Assembly: GCA_902779535.1 (NCBI GenBank)
Contig: CACZBX010000001.1
Coordinates: 1-64,000 of the forward strand
Direction: 5' to 3'
Length of the DNA: 64,000 bases
Source: an uncultured Bacteroidales bacterium
GTDB lineage: Bacteria > Bacteroidota > Bacteroidia > Bacteroidales > Bacteroidaceae
Position numbers and translations under genes: made by a program. The notes beneath the pieces are model-generated. The model saw only the letters and a list, made by a program, of their open reading frames with translations, ran no database searches and was not told the origin of the DNA. Below are positions 42,493-51,371 of the stretch, piece after piece. Within the stretch, counting starts at the first letter, position 1. Every line of letters starts with the position of its first letter.

Positions 42493-42521
42493 ATGCAATA
42501 GGATGCTTCATCCTATTGCAT
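42493..42521 (+). terminator. Orphan terminator-like hairpin upstream of the GH92 operon
   Basis: Perfect 13-bp stem (42493-42505 with 42509-42521) and a 3-nt loop, followed by a T-rich stretch on the + strand. No + strand gene precedes it within 5 kb. From here to 42650 nothing else is seen. Confidence 0.6.
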
Positions 42522-42650
42522 CTTTTATTTACTTACTTTTATTCGCAATAAATGACCAAATTATGATAGTAATTGTTCTTTCTATTATTTTCAAAGCTCT
42601 GGCTGCGAAATATGTATAAAATGAAGAAAAACTGAACATAAAAGTTTGTA

Positions 42651-42658
42651 TCTTTGCT
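42651..42658 (+). promoter_or_regulatory. -7 box (TATCTTTG) for the GH92 operon
   Basis: Exact match, 27 nt before the ATG at 42686. Confidence 0.6.
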
Positions 42659-42685
42659 TCATAACATAACTAAATATAAAAGTAT

Positions 42686-44968
42686 ATGAAAAGTAGAATA
42701 TGGCTTTTGATGTGTACACTCTTTTTCTGTTGTACCATCCTTCTGGCAAATAATAAGAAACAGCCTGTCGACTATGTGAACACGTTGATGGGAACGGATT
42801 CTAAAATCTCTCTCTCCAATGGTAATACCACACCAACGGTTTCCGTGCCCTGGGGTATGAACTTCTGGATGGCACAAACTGGAAAGATGGGCGACGGATG
42901 GTCATACACCTATGCTTCCGACAAGATTCGCGGATTTAAACAAACACATCGACCAAGTCCGTGGATCAATGATTACGGACAGTTTGCCATCATGCCTATG
43001 ACAGGAAAACTGAAGATCAAAGAGGATGACCGCGCCTCCTGGTTCTCACATAAAGCCGAAAAGGCCACGCCATATTACTACAGCGTGTATTTGTCGGAAT
43101 ATAACATGACAACCGAGTTCACCACGACCGAACGGTGTGCCTACTTCCGTTTCACCTTCCCCGAAGAGAAACAGGCTTATATCGTGGTGGATGCATACGA
43201 CCGCGGTTCGTACATTAAGGTGATTCCTTCAGAGAACAAAATCATCGGTTATAACACGCGCAATAGTGGCGGTGTGCCAAAAAACTTCAAGAACTATTTT
43301 GTCATCGTCTTCGATAAGCCGTTCTCGTTTAATAAAGTGTGGGCTGGAGGAGATCTTGTTGACGATCAGTTGGAACTGAAAGCCAATCATGCCGGAGCAG
43401 CCATTGGTTTCATGACACGAAAGGGTGAACAGGTACATGCTCGCATCTCCTCTTCGTTCATCAGTTTCGAACAAGCTGAACGAAATATGAAAGAGCTGGA
43501 CGGAAAAGACTTTGAACAGGCAAAGGCTGCTGCACGGGATGCTTGGAACGAAGCACTGGGCCGTATCGAAGTGGAAGATGAAGATGCCGACCGACTCCGT
43601 ACTTTCTACTCGTGCTACTATCGTTCCATCCTCTTCCCGCGGATGTTCTATGAATATGACGAAAACGGAAAGCCGATTCACTATAGTCCATATAACGGCC
43701 AAGTGCTGCCCGGATATATGTTCACCGATACTGGATTCTGGGATACCTTCCGCTGTCTCTTCCCCTTCATCAACCTGATCTATCCTTCGATGGGAGAGAA
43801 GATGCAGGAAGGTTTACTGAATACGTACCTCGAAAGTGGTTTCTTCCCCGAATGGGCCAGTCCAGGCCACCGCAATTGTATGGTGGGAAACAACTCTGCT
43901 TCCATCGTTGCGGACGCCTTCATCAAGAATGTGACCAAAGCGGATGCGAACAAGATGTTCGAAGGACTGATGAAAGGTGCTAACAGCGTACATCCTACCG
44001 TCAAGTCAACGGGGCGATATGGTTATGAGTATTACAATAAACTGGGCTATATCCCCTACGATGTGAACATCAATGAGAACGTAGCTCGTACCTTGGAATA
44101 TGCATACGATGACTGGTGCATCTATCAGATGGGAAAGAAACTGGGTCGTCCGGAATCCGAGATTGCCATCTACAAGCAACGGAGCTTAAACTACAAGAAC
44201 GTGTTCGACGCCACCCATAAGCTGATGCGTGGAAAGAATCAGGACGGACAATTCCAGTCTCCTTTCAACCCATTTAAATGGGGGGATGCATTCACCGAGG
44301 GAAACAGCTGGCACTATACCTGGTCGGTGTTCCACGATGTTCAAGGACTCATCGACCTGATGGGAGGGAAGTCTGAATTTGTCAACATGCTTGACTCGGT
44401 ATTCCAAGTACCGCCCATCTTCGACGACAGCTATTATGGCGGAGTGATTCACGAAATCCGCGAGATGGAGATCATGAACTTTGGTAACTATGCACACGGT
44501 AACCAACCCATTCAGCACATGATCTACCTTTATAATTATGCTGGTCAGCCTTGGAAGGCACAATACTGGCTCCGCGAAGTGATGAACCGCCTGTATTTCG
44601 CTACACCCGATGGGTATTGCGGTGACGAAGACAACGGACAGACTTCTGCGTGGTATGTGTTCACCGCTTTAGGCTTCTATCCCGTTTGTCCGGCTTCCGA
44701 CCAATATGTGGTGGGGGCTCCATATTTTAAGAAAGCCACCATCTCGTTAGAGAACGGAAAGAAAATAAATATCTCGGCTCCAAACAATAGTGATGAAAAC
44801 CGATACATACGCTCCATGACATATAATAAAAAAGCTTACACGAAGAACTATCTCAACCACTTCGACCTGCTTAAAGGAGCATCACTGGTATTCCAAATGG
44901 ACAAGATGCCAGCTACGAACCGAGGTGTGAACGATTCAGACTTCCCATACTCATTATCGAACGAATAA
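42686..44968 (+). CDS. GH92 family glycosidase with Gln at the catalytic-acid position
   Basis: A 760-residue exported protein (signal through TILLANN). It has the GH92 two-domain layout: N-terminal beta-sandwich (YVNTLMGTDSKISLSNGNTTP, VPWGMNFWMAQTG) and C-terminal (alpha/alpha)6 domain (SGFFPEWASPGHRNCMVGNNSA, EYAYDDWCIYQMG, DEDNGQTSAWYVFTALGFYP). Where the neighbour reads HGNEPSHH, this protein reads HGNQPIQHM, so Q607 replaces the usual Glu acid. A Gln here is known from a GH92 enzyme that cleaves mannose-1-phospho-6-mannose, whose leaving group needs no protonation. A phosphomannan-type substrate is therefore possible; classic alpha-mannosidase activity is doubtful. The second GH92 gene starts 2 nt downstream. 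Confidence 0.9.
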   Translation: MKSRIWLLMCTLFFCCTILLANNKKQPVDYVNTLMGTDSKISLSNGNTTPTVSVPWGMNFWMAQTGKMGDGWSYTYASDKIRGFKQTHRPSPWINDYGQFAIMPMTGKLKIKEDDRASWFSHKAEKATPYYYSVYLSEYNMTTEFTTTERCAYFRFTFPEEKQAYIVVDAYDRGSYIKVIPSENKIIGYNTRNSGGVPKNFKNYFVIVFDKPFSFNKVWAGGDLVDDQLELKANHAGAAIGFMTRKGEQVHARISSSFISFEQAERNMKELDGKDFEQAKAAARDAWNEALGRIEVEDEDADRLRTFYSCYYRSILFPRMFYEYDENGKPIHYSPYNGQVLPGYMFTDTGFWDTFRCLFPFINLIYPSMGEKMQEGLLNTYLESGFFPEWASPGHRNCMVGNNSASIVADAFIKNVTKADANKMFEGLMKGANSVHPTVKSTGRYGYEYYNKLGYIPYDVNINENVARTLEYAYDDWCIYQMGKKLGRPESEIAIYKQRSLNYKNVFDATHKLMRGKNQDGQFQSPFNPFKWGDAFTEGNSWHYTWSVFHDVQGLIDLMGGKSEFVNMLDSVFQVPPIFDDSYYGGVIHEIREMEIMNFGNYAHGNQPIQHMIYLYNYAGQPWKAQYWLREVMNRLYFATPDGYCGDEDNGQTSAWYVFTALGFYPVCPASDQYVVGAPYFKKATISLENGKKINISAPNNSDENRYIRSMTYNKKAYTKNYLNHFDLLKGASLVFQMDKMPATNRGVNDSDFPYSLSNE

Positions 44969-44970
44969 CC

Positions 44971-47286
44971 ATGAGACGATTCTACTTTTTATTTTCTATC
45001 TGGGCTGTCTCACTGACGATGTTCGCACAATCGGAGTATGTGAATCCGATTATCGGGACAGATGGAATGGGCCATACCTTCCCCGGAGCGTGTGTCCCCT
45101 TCGGAGGTGTTCAACTCAGTCCTGATACCGATACCATTCCGCACAATATCAATGGCAAATACCAGACTCGGGCATATGAGTACTGTGCCGGCTATCAATA
45201 CCAAGACCCTACTATTGTCGGATTCAGCCATACACATTTCAGCGGTACGGGACATTCCGACCTCGGTGATATCTTAATCATGCCAACCAACGGTCCGTTA
45301 CATCTCAACCCGGGGACGGAAGATGCACCCGACCAAGGCTATCGTTCCCGTTTCACACACGATACGGAAAAGGCCAGTCCCGGTTTTTACGAAGTGACTT
45401 TGAGCGACTATCACATCAAAGCCCAACTTACTGCCACCAAGCGGGTAGGAGTACATCGGTACACCTTCCCATCCGACAAGGAAGGACGAATCATCCTCGA
45501 CCTGAATCATGGTATCTACAACTACGACGGGAAGACACTTTGGGCGAGTCTGCGCGTTGAGAATGACACTTTGCTGACTGGTTACCGTATCACCAACGGC
45601 TGGGCACGCACAAACTATACCTACTTTGCCATCTCACTGTCGCAACCCATCAAGAACTACGGTTATAAAGACTTCCAAAAAATAGTATACAATGGTTTTT
45701 GGCGAAAATTCCCGGTGAATTCGAACTTTCCCGAAATGGCAGGACGGAAGGTTGTAGCTTTCTTCGAGTTTGACACCCAACAGCATCCCGAACTGATCGT
45801 AAAGGTTGCACTCTCAGCAACCAGTACTGAAGGTGCCCTCAAAAATTTGAAGGCTGAGGCAGCAAGCAAAGACTTCGACACAATCCACCAAGAGGCGGTC
45901 GATTGCTGGAACAAAGAACTGGGAACAATCAACGTGGAAGCTACAAAAGACCAGAAAACGATGTTTTACACCTCCTATTATCACACAATGATCAATCCTT
46001 CGGTCTATATGGATGTGGACCATAAGTATCGCGGACTTGACCAGAATATTCACCTTGCTGATGGCTTTACCAACTATACCGTTTTCTCCCTTTGGGACAC
46101 GTATCGTGCCGAACATCCTTTGTTGATGTTGCTGAAGCCTCAACAGGAACGTGACATGGTTCTCTCCATGATCCGTCATCAACAGCAAAGCGTACACGGA
46201 TTGCTTCCGATATGGAGCCACATGGCCAATGACAACTGGTGTATGAGTGGGTATCATGCAACCTCCGTCTTGGCGGATGCCATCACAAAAGGAGCCAACG
46301 TGGAGAAAGACGAAGCATTGAAAGCCATGGTGACAACCTCGAATGTGACTTACCTCGATGGAATCGGGGATTATCTGAAGTATGGTTATGTTCCTTTTGA
46401 AAGCAGTTCAACAGCAGCATCGACAACTTTGGAATATTGCTATGACGACTGGACCATTTACCAGACAGCCTTGAACGCAGGCGACAAAGATTTGGCTGAA
46501 AGATACTATCAGCGCGCCCTGAACTATCGCCATATCTATGATCCTTCCATCGGCTTTGCCCGTCCGAAGTACAAAGATGGTACGTTCAAGAAAGAGTTCG
46601 ATGTGTTGCAAACCTACGGCGAAGGATTTATCGAGGGGAACTCATTTAATTACTCCTTCCATGTGCCACACGATGTGTTCGGAGTGATGCAACTAATGGG
46701 TGGTGATAAAGTGTTTGTCCAGAAACTTGATCGGTTATTTGCACAGCCTTTGGACAAAAAGTACTACGAGGACAATGAGGATATCACGGAGGATTGCTTG
46801 ATTGGAGGATATGTACACGGCAACGAACCTAGTCATCACATCCCTTATCTGTATGCATGGACTTCACAGCCGTGGAAAACTCAGTATTGGGTGCGGGAAG
46901 TGCTGAACCGGATGTACCGGAACGACATCCGTGGATTGGGAGGGAACGACGACTGCGGACAGATGTCGGCATGGTACCTCTTCACCTCCATGGGCTTTTA
47001 CCCAGTCTGCCCCGGAACAAACCAATATGTTTTAGGCGCACCTTATCTTCCTTACTTGAAGATTGTGTTACCAAATAGTAGAGTTTTAGAGATAAAGGCA
47101 CCGCGGGTTAGTGACAAGAACCGGTATGTAAAAGCAGTTTTACGGAATGGGAAGCCTTATTCAAGATTATTTATTACCCACGAAGATTTATTGGAAGGTG
47201 GGACCATAGAGTTTGTGATGAGTTCTTCACCAAACAAACATCGCGGATTGAAAGCAGAGGATAAACCTTATTCGCTGACACAATAA
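44971..47286 (+). CDS. GH92 alpha-1,2-mannosidase-type enzyme
   Basis: A 771-residue exported protein (signal MRRFYFLFSIWAVSLTMFAQ). The GH92 marks are complete: YVNPIIGTDGMGHTFPGACVP, GFSHTHFSGTGHSDLGD, LPIWSHMANDNWCMSGYHA, VHGNEPSHHIPYLYAW with the acid E619, and GGNDDCGQMSAWYLF with the candidate base aspartates. GNEPSHH matches the Ca-dependent exo-alpha-mannosidases active on alpha-1,2 links of N-glycan or yeast mannan. It shares an operon with the preceding GH92 paralogue and ends at a terminator 2 nt after its stop. Confidence 0.94.
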   Translation: MRRFYFLFSIWAVSLTMFAQSEYVNPIIGTDGMGHTFPGACVPFGGVQLSPDTDTIPHNINGKYQTRAYEYCAGYQYQDPTIVGFSHTHFSGTGHSDLGDILIMPTNGPLHLNPGTEDAPDQGYRSRFTHDTEKASPGFYEVTLSDYHIKAQLTATKRVGVHRYTFPSDKEGRIILDLNHGIYNYDGKTLWASLRVENDTLLTGYRITNGWARTNYTYFAISLSQPIKNYGYKDFQKIVYNGFWRKFPVNSNFPEMAGRKVVAFFEFDTQQHPELIVKVALSATSTEGALKNLKAEAASKDFDTIHQEAVDCWNKELGTINVEATKDQKTMFYTSYYHTMINPSVYMDVDHKYRGLDQNIHLADGFTNYTVFSLWDTYRAEHPLLMLLKPQQERDMVLSMIRHQQQSVHGLLPIWSHMANDNWCMSGYHATSVLADAITKGANVEKDEALKAMVTTSNVTYLDGIGDYLKYGYVPFESSSTAASTTLEYCYDDWTIYQTALNAGDKDLAERYYQRALNYRHIYDPSIGFARPKYKDGTFKKEFDVLQTYGEGFIEGNSFNYSFHVPHDVFGVMQLMGGDKVFVQKLDRLFAQPLDKKYYEDNEDITEDCLIGGYVHGNEPSHHIPYLYAWTSQPWKTQYWVREVLNRMYRNDIRGLGGNDDCGQMSAWYLFTSMGFYPVCPGTNQYVLGAPYLPYLKIVLPNSRVLEIKAPRVSDKNRYVKAVLRNGKPYSRLFITHEDLLEGGTIEFVMSSSPNKHRGLKAEDKPYSLTQ

Positions 47287-47288
47287 TA

Positions 47289-47314
47289 AAAGGCTGTGCG
47301 ATTGCACAGCCTTT
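47289..47314 (+). terminator. Terminator after the GH92 operon
   Basis: Perfect 11-bp stem (47289-47299 with 47304-47314), GATT loop; convergent with the DUF4332 gene and probably bidirectional. Confidence 0.85.
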
Positions 47315-47338
47315 TATTCGAGATTTATATTAAATGTA

Positions 47339-47746
47339 TTAATAAGTCATTACAGGATCCAAAGCCTTAGCTTGGTCAACCATCTTCACAACTTCCTTCA
47401 AAGCAGGAACACGGCGAACCAACTTCTTAGCAGCATTGGTTTCTTCCAATTTTGCTTGCAAGTTTGCAGGAACACGGTTACGTAATTCTTTTACTGTATC
47501 AACGCCAGCAGCCTCCAGCAATTCTGAGAACTGAGGACCTACACCCTTGATACGGAACAAGTCAGCATGATTTGTCCACTTCAGAATCAATGCTGCAGAA
47601 ATACCAGTTGCTTCAGCCAAGGCCTTACGACCTGCCGGAGCAGCACATTTGTCCAACAACTGAGCCGGTGTTTCAATACCTGCTTCAATCAGTTTCTTTG
47701 CGTAAACATCACCTACGCCTTCAATGTCGATAATTTTATAAGCCAT
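47339..47746 (-). CDS. DUF4332 helix-hairpin-helix protein
   Basis: The start is the ATG at 47744-47746, supported by the promoter just upstream; the longer frame begins further up with no ATG. The 135-residue protein has two helix-hairpin-helix units, IIDIEGVGDVYAKKLIEAGI (residues about 4-23) and LFRIKGVGPQFSELLEAAGV (about 63-82), the pattern of DUF4332. Such motifs usually bind DNA without sequence specificity. The protein has no signal peptide and stands alone. Its biological role is not known. Confidence 0.82.
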   Translation of the reverse strand: MAYKIIDIEGVGDVYAKKLIEAGIETPAQLLDKCAAPAGRKALAEATGISAALILKWTNHADLFRIKGVGPQFSELLEAAGVDTVKELRNRVPANLQAKLEETNAAKKLVRRVPALKEVVKMVDQAKALDPVMTY

Positions 47747-47788
47747 AATTGTATAATTAAAAATGAAAAATTCGACTAAACCTTTGTA

Positions 47789-47819
47789 CAAAAATAGCGA
47801 AAGAATTGATTATACCAAA
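47789..47819 (-). promoter_or_regulatory. Promoter of the DUF4332 gene
   Basis: On the - strand: TTTG (47816-47819), 19-nt spacer, TATTTTTG (47789-47796). Exact consensus, 42 nt before the ATG. Confidence 0.75.
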
Positions 47820-47922
47820 TATTTTCGATTAAAAATATTTTAATTTCAATTATTTAAGAGGGTTCTTTCATACTAGGCACAGATTATTTTAATAAAAACA
47901 TCAATATATGAAATTCTTTATT

Positions 47923-47930
47923 TATCTTTG
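47923..47930 (+). promoter_or_regulatory. -7 box (TATCTTTG) for the GH2 beta-galactosidase gene
   Basis: Exact match 156 nt before the ATG at 48087, implying a long leader that can fold (CTAAGAG near 47940 pairs with CTCTTAG near 48010). Confidence 0.55.
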
Positions 47931-48086
47931 CTATTAATCTAAGAGGTGATGGGGTTCTTTCTATTTCTGCAACGATATTTATCCCTTTCCTCGAAAGGCT
48001 TTATCTCTCTTAGGTTATAATGCCTTAGTTTTCATAGTATGAAACCTAGCCCTCCTGGATTTTTTACAACTTATAAATAGTATATT

Positions 48087-50570
48087 ATGGAAACTGTAAA
48101 AAAAAGGGCAAGCATCAGGCGGATATTGCTTGACCTTAAAGCAATATTCGCCGTTGCGTTTTTACCCAAGAAACAATGGATGGCATGCTTTTTCATGCTA
48201 TCGTCTATGGTATGCCTCGGACAAACCACCTTGTTCGACGCAGATTGGAAATTCATGGAGGATGCTCCAGAGAATGCCACACAGGTCTCGTTCGACGACT
48301 CACAATGGAGGTCGGTCACCTTACCACACGACTTTATTATCGAACACGATTTTACCGGTAAAAACGGTATCGGTCCATTCTTGAAGGATATCAAAGACTC
48401 TATCTCCACCGGTAATACACCTGGTGGAACCGGTTGGTATCGCAAACACTTCAAATTGACGAACCGCCCTGCTGGAGGAAAGGTCTATATCGTCTTCGAC
48501 GGTGTTTCCGTTCTCTCCGATGTATGGCTGAACGGTCACCACCTGGGTTTCCATCCAAATGGCTATACCCCCTTCTTCTACGACCTGACCCCTTACCTGA
48601 AAGGAGCAAATCAAGAAAACATCTTGACGGTACGTGCGCATAATACGGCCGACAATAGCCGGTGGTACTGCGGTGGTGGCATTTATCGTCATGTTTATCT
48701 GATTCAAACGGGCGCCATTCACTTCCCTGTCTGGGGTGTTCAGGTAAAAACGGATGTTACCGACAATGTAGCTTCCGTTAACTTTAGTGTTCCACTGATG
48801 AATGAAACTCGAAAAACACGTAATATCCAAATCGTGGCCAAAGTGCTGGATGCATCCGGGAAAGAAGTAGTTGGGTCAGACTTATCAACAAAACTTTCTT
48901 CTAAAGGTGATACTCTCTACACCTCCTGCAAGGTAAGCAACCCACATCTGTGGTCGCCCGAAACACCTTATTTATATAAGGCTGAAGTACAGGTGTTCAA
49001 TGGCAAGAAACTGATGGATCACTATACAACGCCTTTTGGTATCCGCACCATCTCTTTCTCGGCTGAACAAGGATTCCTGTTGAATGGTAAATCGACCAAG
49101 TTGCATGGTGCCTGCATGCATCATGATAACGGAATCTTGGGGGTTGCCGCATACGATAAGGCAGAGGCACGACGCGTCAGCGTGATGAAACAGAATGGAT
49201 TCAACGCCATCCGTACTTCCCATAACCGCCCATCGGCTGCATTCCTGCAGGCATGCGATAGCCTTGGAGTATTCGTGATCAACGAGTCGTTCGATTCGTG
49301 GTTAATCGGGAAACGAGATAACGACTATCATCTTTACTTCTCGGAATGGGCCGACCGTGACCAAGCAGCCCTTGTTCAATGTGATCGCAACCACCCCTCC
49401 GTACTGATGTGGAGTATCGGCAATGAAATCCCTGGCGACCAAACACCGGAAGGTGCAGCCATCTCCCGTAGACTGGCTAATATTGTCAAGGCAAACGATA
49501 CCACCCGTCCTGTAACCGATGGTGTCTGTGCCTTTGCACAGCGGGAAGGACTTATCAAAGATCAGCTTGATGACGTATATGCTGCCCTCGACATATGGGG
49601 ATATAACTATCGGTTAAGAGAGATTTACGCTGATCATCTCCAGTTCCCCAACCGCATCATAGTCAGCACAGAAAGTTTTCCACGAGAAACATACCTCAAT
49701 TATCAGTTGGAACAAAGTCTTCAATGTTATTTAGGCTCCTTCGTGTGGACCGGCATGGATTATATTGGGGAAGTGGGTATTGGCAATGCCGTTTATACCG
49801 ATAATACAACCTTGAACTATGCCCGCCCTACTCGCTTATGGCCTTGGTACGTATCATTCTGCGGAGATATCGACTTGATCGGTAACAAGAAAGCCCAATC
49901 CTATTATCGGGATGTGGTATGGAAGCGTAGCCAAATGGAAATGGCTGTTGCCCCAGTTGTGGAAGGAAAGTTTGAACTGGTAAGCAAATGGGGATGGTAT
50001 GATGAGTTACGCAGTTGGAACTGGAAAGGATACGAAAACAAGCCGCTCACCGTTCGCGTATATTCGTATGCCGACCAAGTCGCATTGTTCCTCAACGGGA
50101 AGAAGATTGCACAGGCTCCGGTTTTGAAGAACAATCTGATTGCCGAATTCCAAGTGCCCTTCCAACCAGGAACGCTAACGGCAATAGGATATGACAAGGA
50201 GGGTAAAGAAATAGCTACCCAAACATTGAAAACACAAACGCCTACCCGCATCCAACTGATTGCCGAAAGCAAATCAATAACGAACGATGTGAATGATTTA
50301 GCTTATGTGCGTATCAATATAGTAGATAACGAGGGAAACATTGTTCCGGAGGCTGCAACAAAACTACATCTGTCGGTAAGTGGTGCCGGAAAACTCTTGG
50401 CCAGTGGTAATGGTGCTCCTGACGATATGGAGAGTTTCCGTCGTCCCGACTGTAAGACATGGCATGGTAGTTGTCTGGCTGTCTTACAAGCTTCGTCCGA
50501 AGGGACTATGACACTTACTGTTTCTTCCGATGTATTCCCTACCGAAAAAGTAGATATTCTTGTAAAATAA
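48087..50570 (+). CDS. GH2 beta-galactosidase
   Basis: An 827-residue enzyme: sugar-binding jelly roll (about 45-215), Ig-like domain (about 220-325), TIM barrel (about 330-620), then C-terminal Ig-like domains (DUF4982-type and Big-like, about 640-827). The acid/base is E447 in WSIGNEIPGD and the nucleophile E529 in VSTESFP. The export signal (KKQWMACFFMLSSMVCLG) begins only at about residue 28, preceded by a basic stretch METVKKRASIRRILLDLKA. An ATG at 48180 would give a shorter product without it. A strong hairpin (48118-48152) lies inside this optional region. It is a single-gene unit between promoter and terminator. Confidence 0.9.
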   Translation: METVKKRASIRRILLDLKAIFAVAFLPKKQWMACFFMLSSMVCLGQTTLFDADWKFMEDAPENATQVSFDDSQWRSVTLPHDFIIEHDFTGKNGIGPFLKDIKDSISTGNTPGGTGWYRKHFKLTNRPAGGKVYIVFDGVSVLSDVWLNGHHLGFHPNGYTPFFYDLTPYLKGANQENILTVRAHNTADNSRWYCGGGIYRHVYLIQTGAIHFPVWGVQVKTDVTDNVASVNFSVPLMNETRKTRNIQIVAKVLDASGKEVVGSDLSTKLSSKGDTLYTSCKVSNPHLWSPETPYLYKAEVQVFNGKKLMDHYTTPFGIRTISFSAEQGFLLNGKSTKLHGACMHHDNGILGVAAYDKAEARRVSVMKQNGFNAIRTSHNRPSAAFLQACDSLGVFVINESFDSWLIGKRDNDYHLYFSEWADRDQAALVQCDRNHPSVLMWSIGNEIPGDQTPEGAAISRRLANIVKANDTTRPVTDGVCAFAQREGLIKDQLDDVYAALDIWGYNYRLREIYADHLQFPNRIIVSTESFPRETYLNYQLEQSLQCYLGSFVWTGMDYIGEVGIGNAVYTDNTTLNYARPTRLWPWYVSFCGDIDLIGNKKAQSYYRDVVWKRSQMEMAVAPVVEGKFELVSKWGWYDELRSWNWKGYENKPLTVRVYSYADQVALFLNGKKIAQAPVLKNNLIAEFQVPFQPGTLTAIGYDKEGKEIATQTLKTQTPTRIQLIAESKSITNDVNDLAYVRINIVDNEGNIVPEAATKLHLSVSGAGKLLASGNGAPDDMESFRRPDCKTWHGSCLAVLQASSEGTMTLTVSSDVFPTEKVDILVK
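48118..48152 (+). promoter_or_regulatory. Terminator-like hairpin inside the GH2 start region
   Basis: A 14-bp stem (48118-48131 with 48139-48152, one G-U pair), 7-nt loop, then GTTGCGTTTTTA. It lies within the first 22 codons of the long GH2 frame, or in the leader if translation starts at 48180. Confidence 0.5.
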
Positions 50571-50582
50571 CAACAACGATAT

Positions 50583-50621
50583 CGTAAACGATAACAACCA
50601 TGCGGATTGTTATCGTTTACG
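50583..50621. terminator. Bidirectional terminator between the GH2 and GT2 genes
   Basis: Perfect 15-bp stem (CGTAAACGATAACAA, 50583-50597, with 50607-50621). The right arm covers the last codons of the GT2 gene. Confidence 0.8.
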
Positions 50622-51371
50622 TTGTATGGCAAGTCGGATGGTAAACCATAGGTGCTGGAAGACAGTTGTGAAAAAACCATAATGGCGAGACATAATCCAA
50701 AAACGTTCCATCAAGGACGCTTGATGATTCTGAGTCGTCATTCCCTCACTCAGATAATCAATGATGGTCAGATAGGTGTTGTGTAATACCTTTGCTTGTT
50801 TCATGATTCGAATACACCAATCGAAATCAGACGAATAACGATACTTCAGATTATATGGAGTGACCTTTGCTAATGAAGTGCGTGCAAAAAAGGCTTGATG
50901 ACAAACCAACATCCCTTGTTTAAAGCTTTTCCATGTCAGGTTCTCAGGGGGAGAAAGCCTACGCTTATGGAGGAAGTGACCATCAAGATCGACAATATCC
51001 GTATCACCGTAAATCACATCCGGCAACTCTGCCTCGTACAATGACTGGACGATTTGAAACAAGGTTTCATCCTCATGCAGTTGGTCACCCGCATTCAAGA
51101 AACAAACATAATCACCTGTGGCCAATCGTATTCCCTTATTCATGGCATCATACAATCCTTTATCCGGTTCACTGATGATGACAGACAACTTCTCCGCATA
51201 ACGTTTAGCAATCTCAAGAGTCTTATCTTTCGACCCCCCATCCACAATAATGTATTCAATCTCCTTATACGTTTGTGCAACCACGCTTTGGATGGTATCA
51301 TCCAATACGGCCTCAGCATTGTACGTAACCGTAATAATAGAGAATTTCGGATGTAGGTGAGAGCTATGCAT
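50610..51371 (-). CDS. Family 2 glycosyltransferase
   Basis: A 253-residue GT-A fold enzyme without a signal peptide. Marks are FSIITVTYNAEAVLDDTIQSV at the N-terminus, EYIIVDGGSKDKT, EPDKGLYDAMNKGI and the metal-binding-type acidic motif FLNAGDQ (in place of DxD), with DFDWCIRI further on. Such enzymes add sugars from nucleotide donors in capsule, O-antigen or exopolysaccharide synthesis at the inner face of the membrane. Its start overlaps the GT4 stop by 8 nt, so translation is coupled. Acceptor and sugar are unknown. Confidence 0.9.
   Translation of the reverse strand: MHSSHLHPKFSIITVTYNAEAVLDDTIQSVVAQTYKEIEYIIVDGGSKDKTLEIAKRYAEKLSVIISEPDKGLYDAMNKGIRLATGDYVCFLNAGDQLHEDETLFQIVQSLYEAELPDVIYGDTDIVDLDGHFLHKRRLSPPENLTWKSFKQGMLVCHQAFFARTSLAKVTPYNLKYRYSSDFDWCIRIMKQAKVLHNTYLTIIDYLSEGMTTQNHQASLMERFWIMSRHYGFFTTVFQHLWFTIRLAIQRKR

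Noticed and set aside
47930..48086. GATGGGGTTC in the GH2 leader as a fluoride riboswitch
   Set aside because: Only this short stretch resembles the consensus; the second conserved part is missing and the downstream gene is a glycosidase, not crcB or another fluoride-linked gene.
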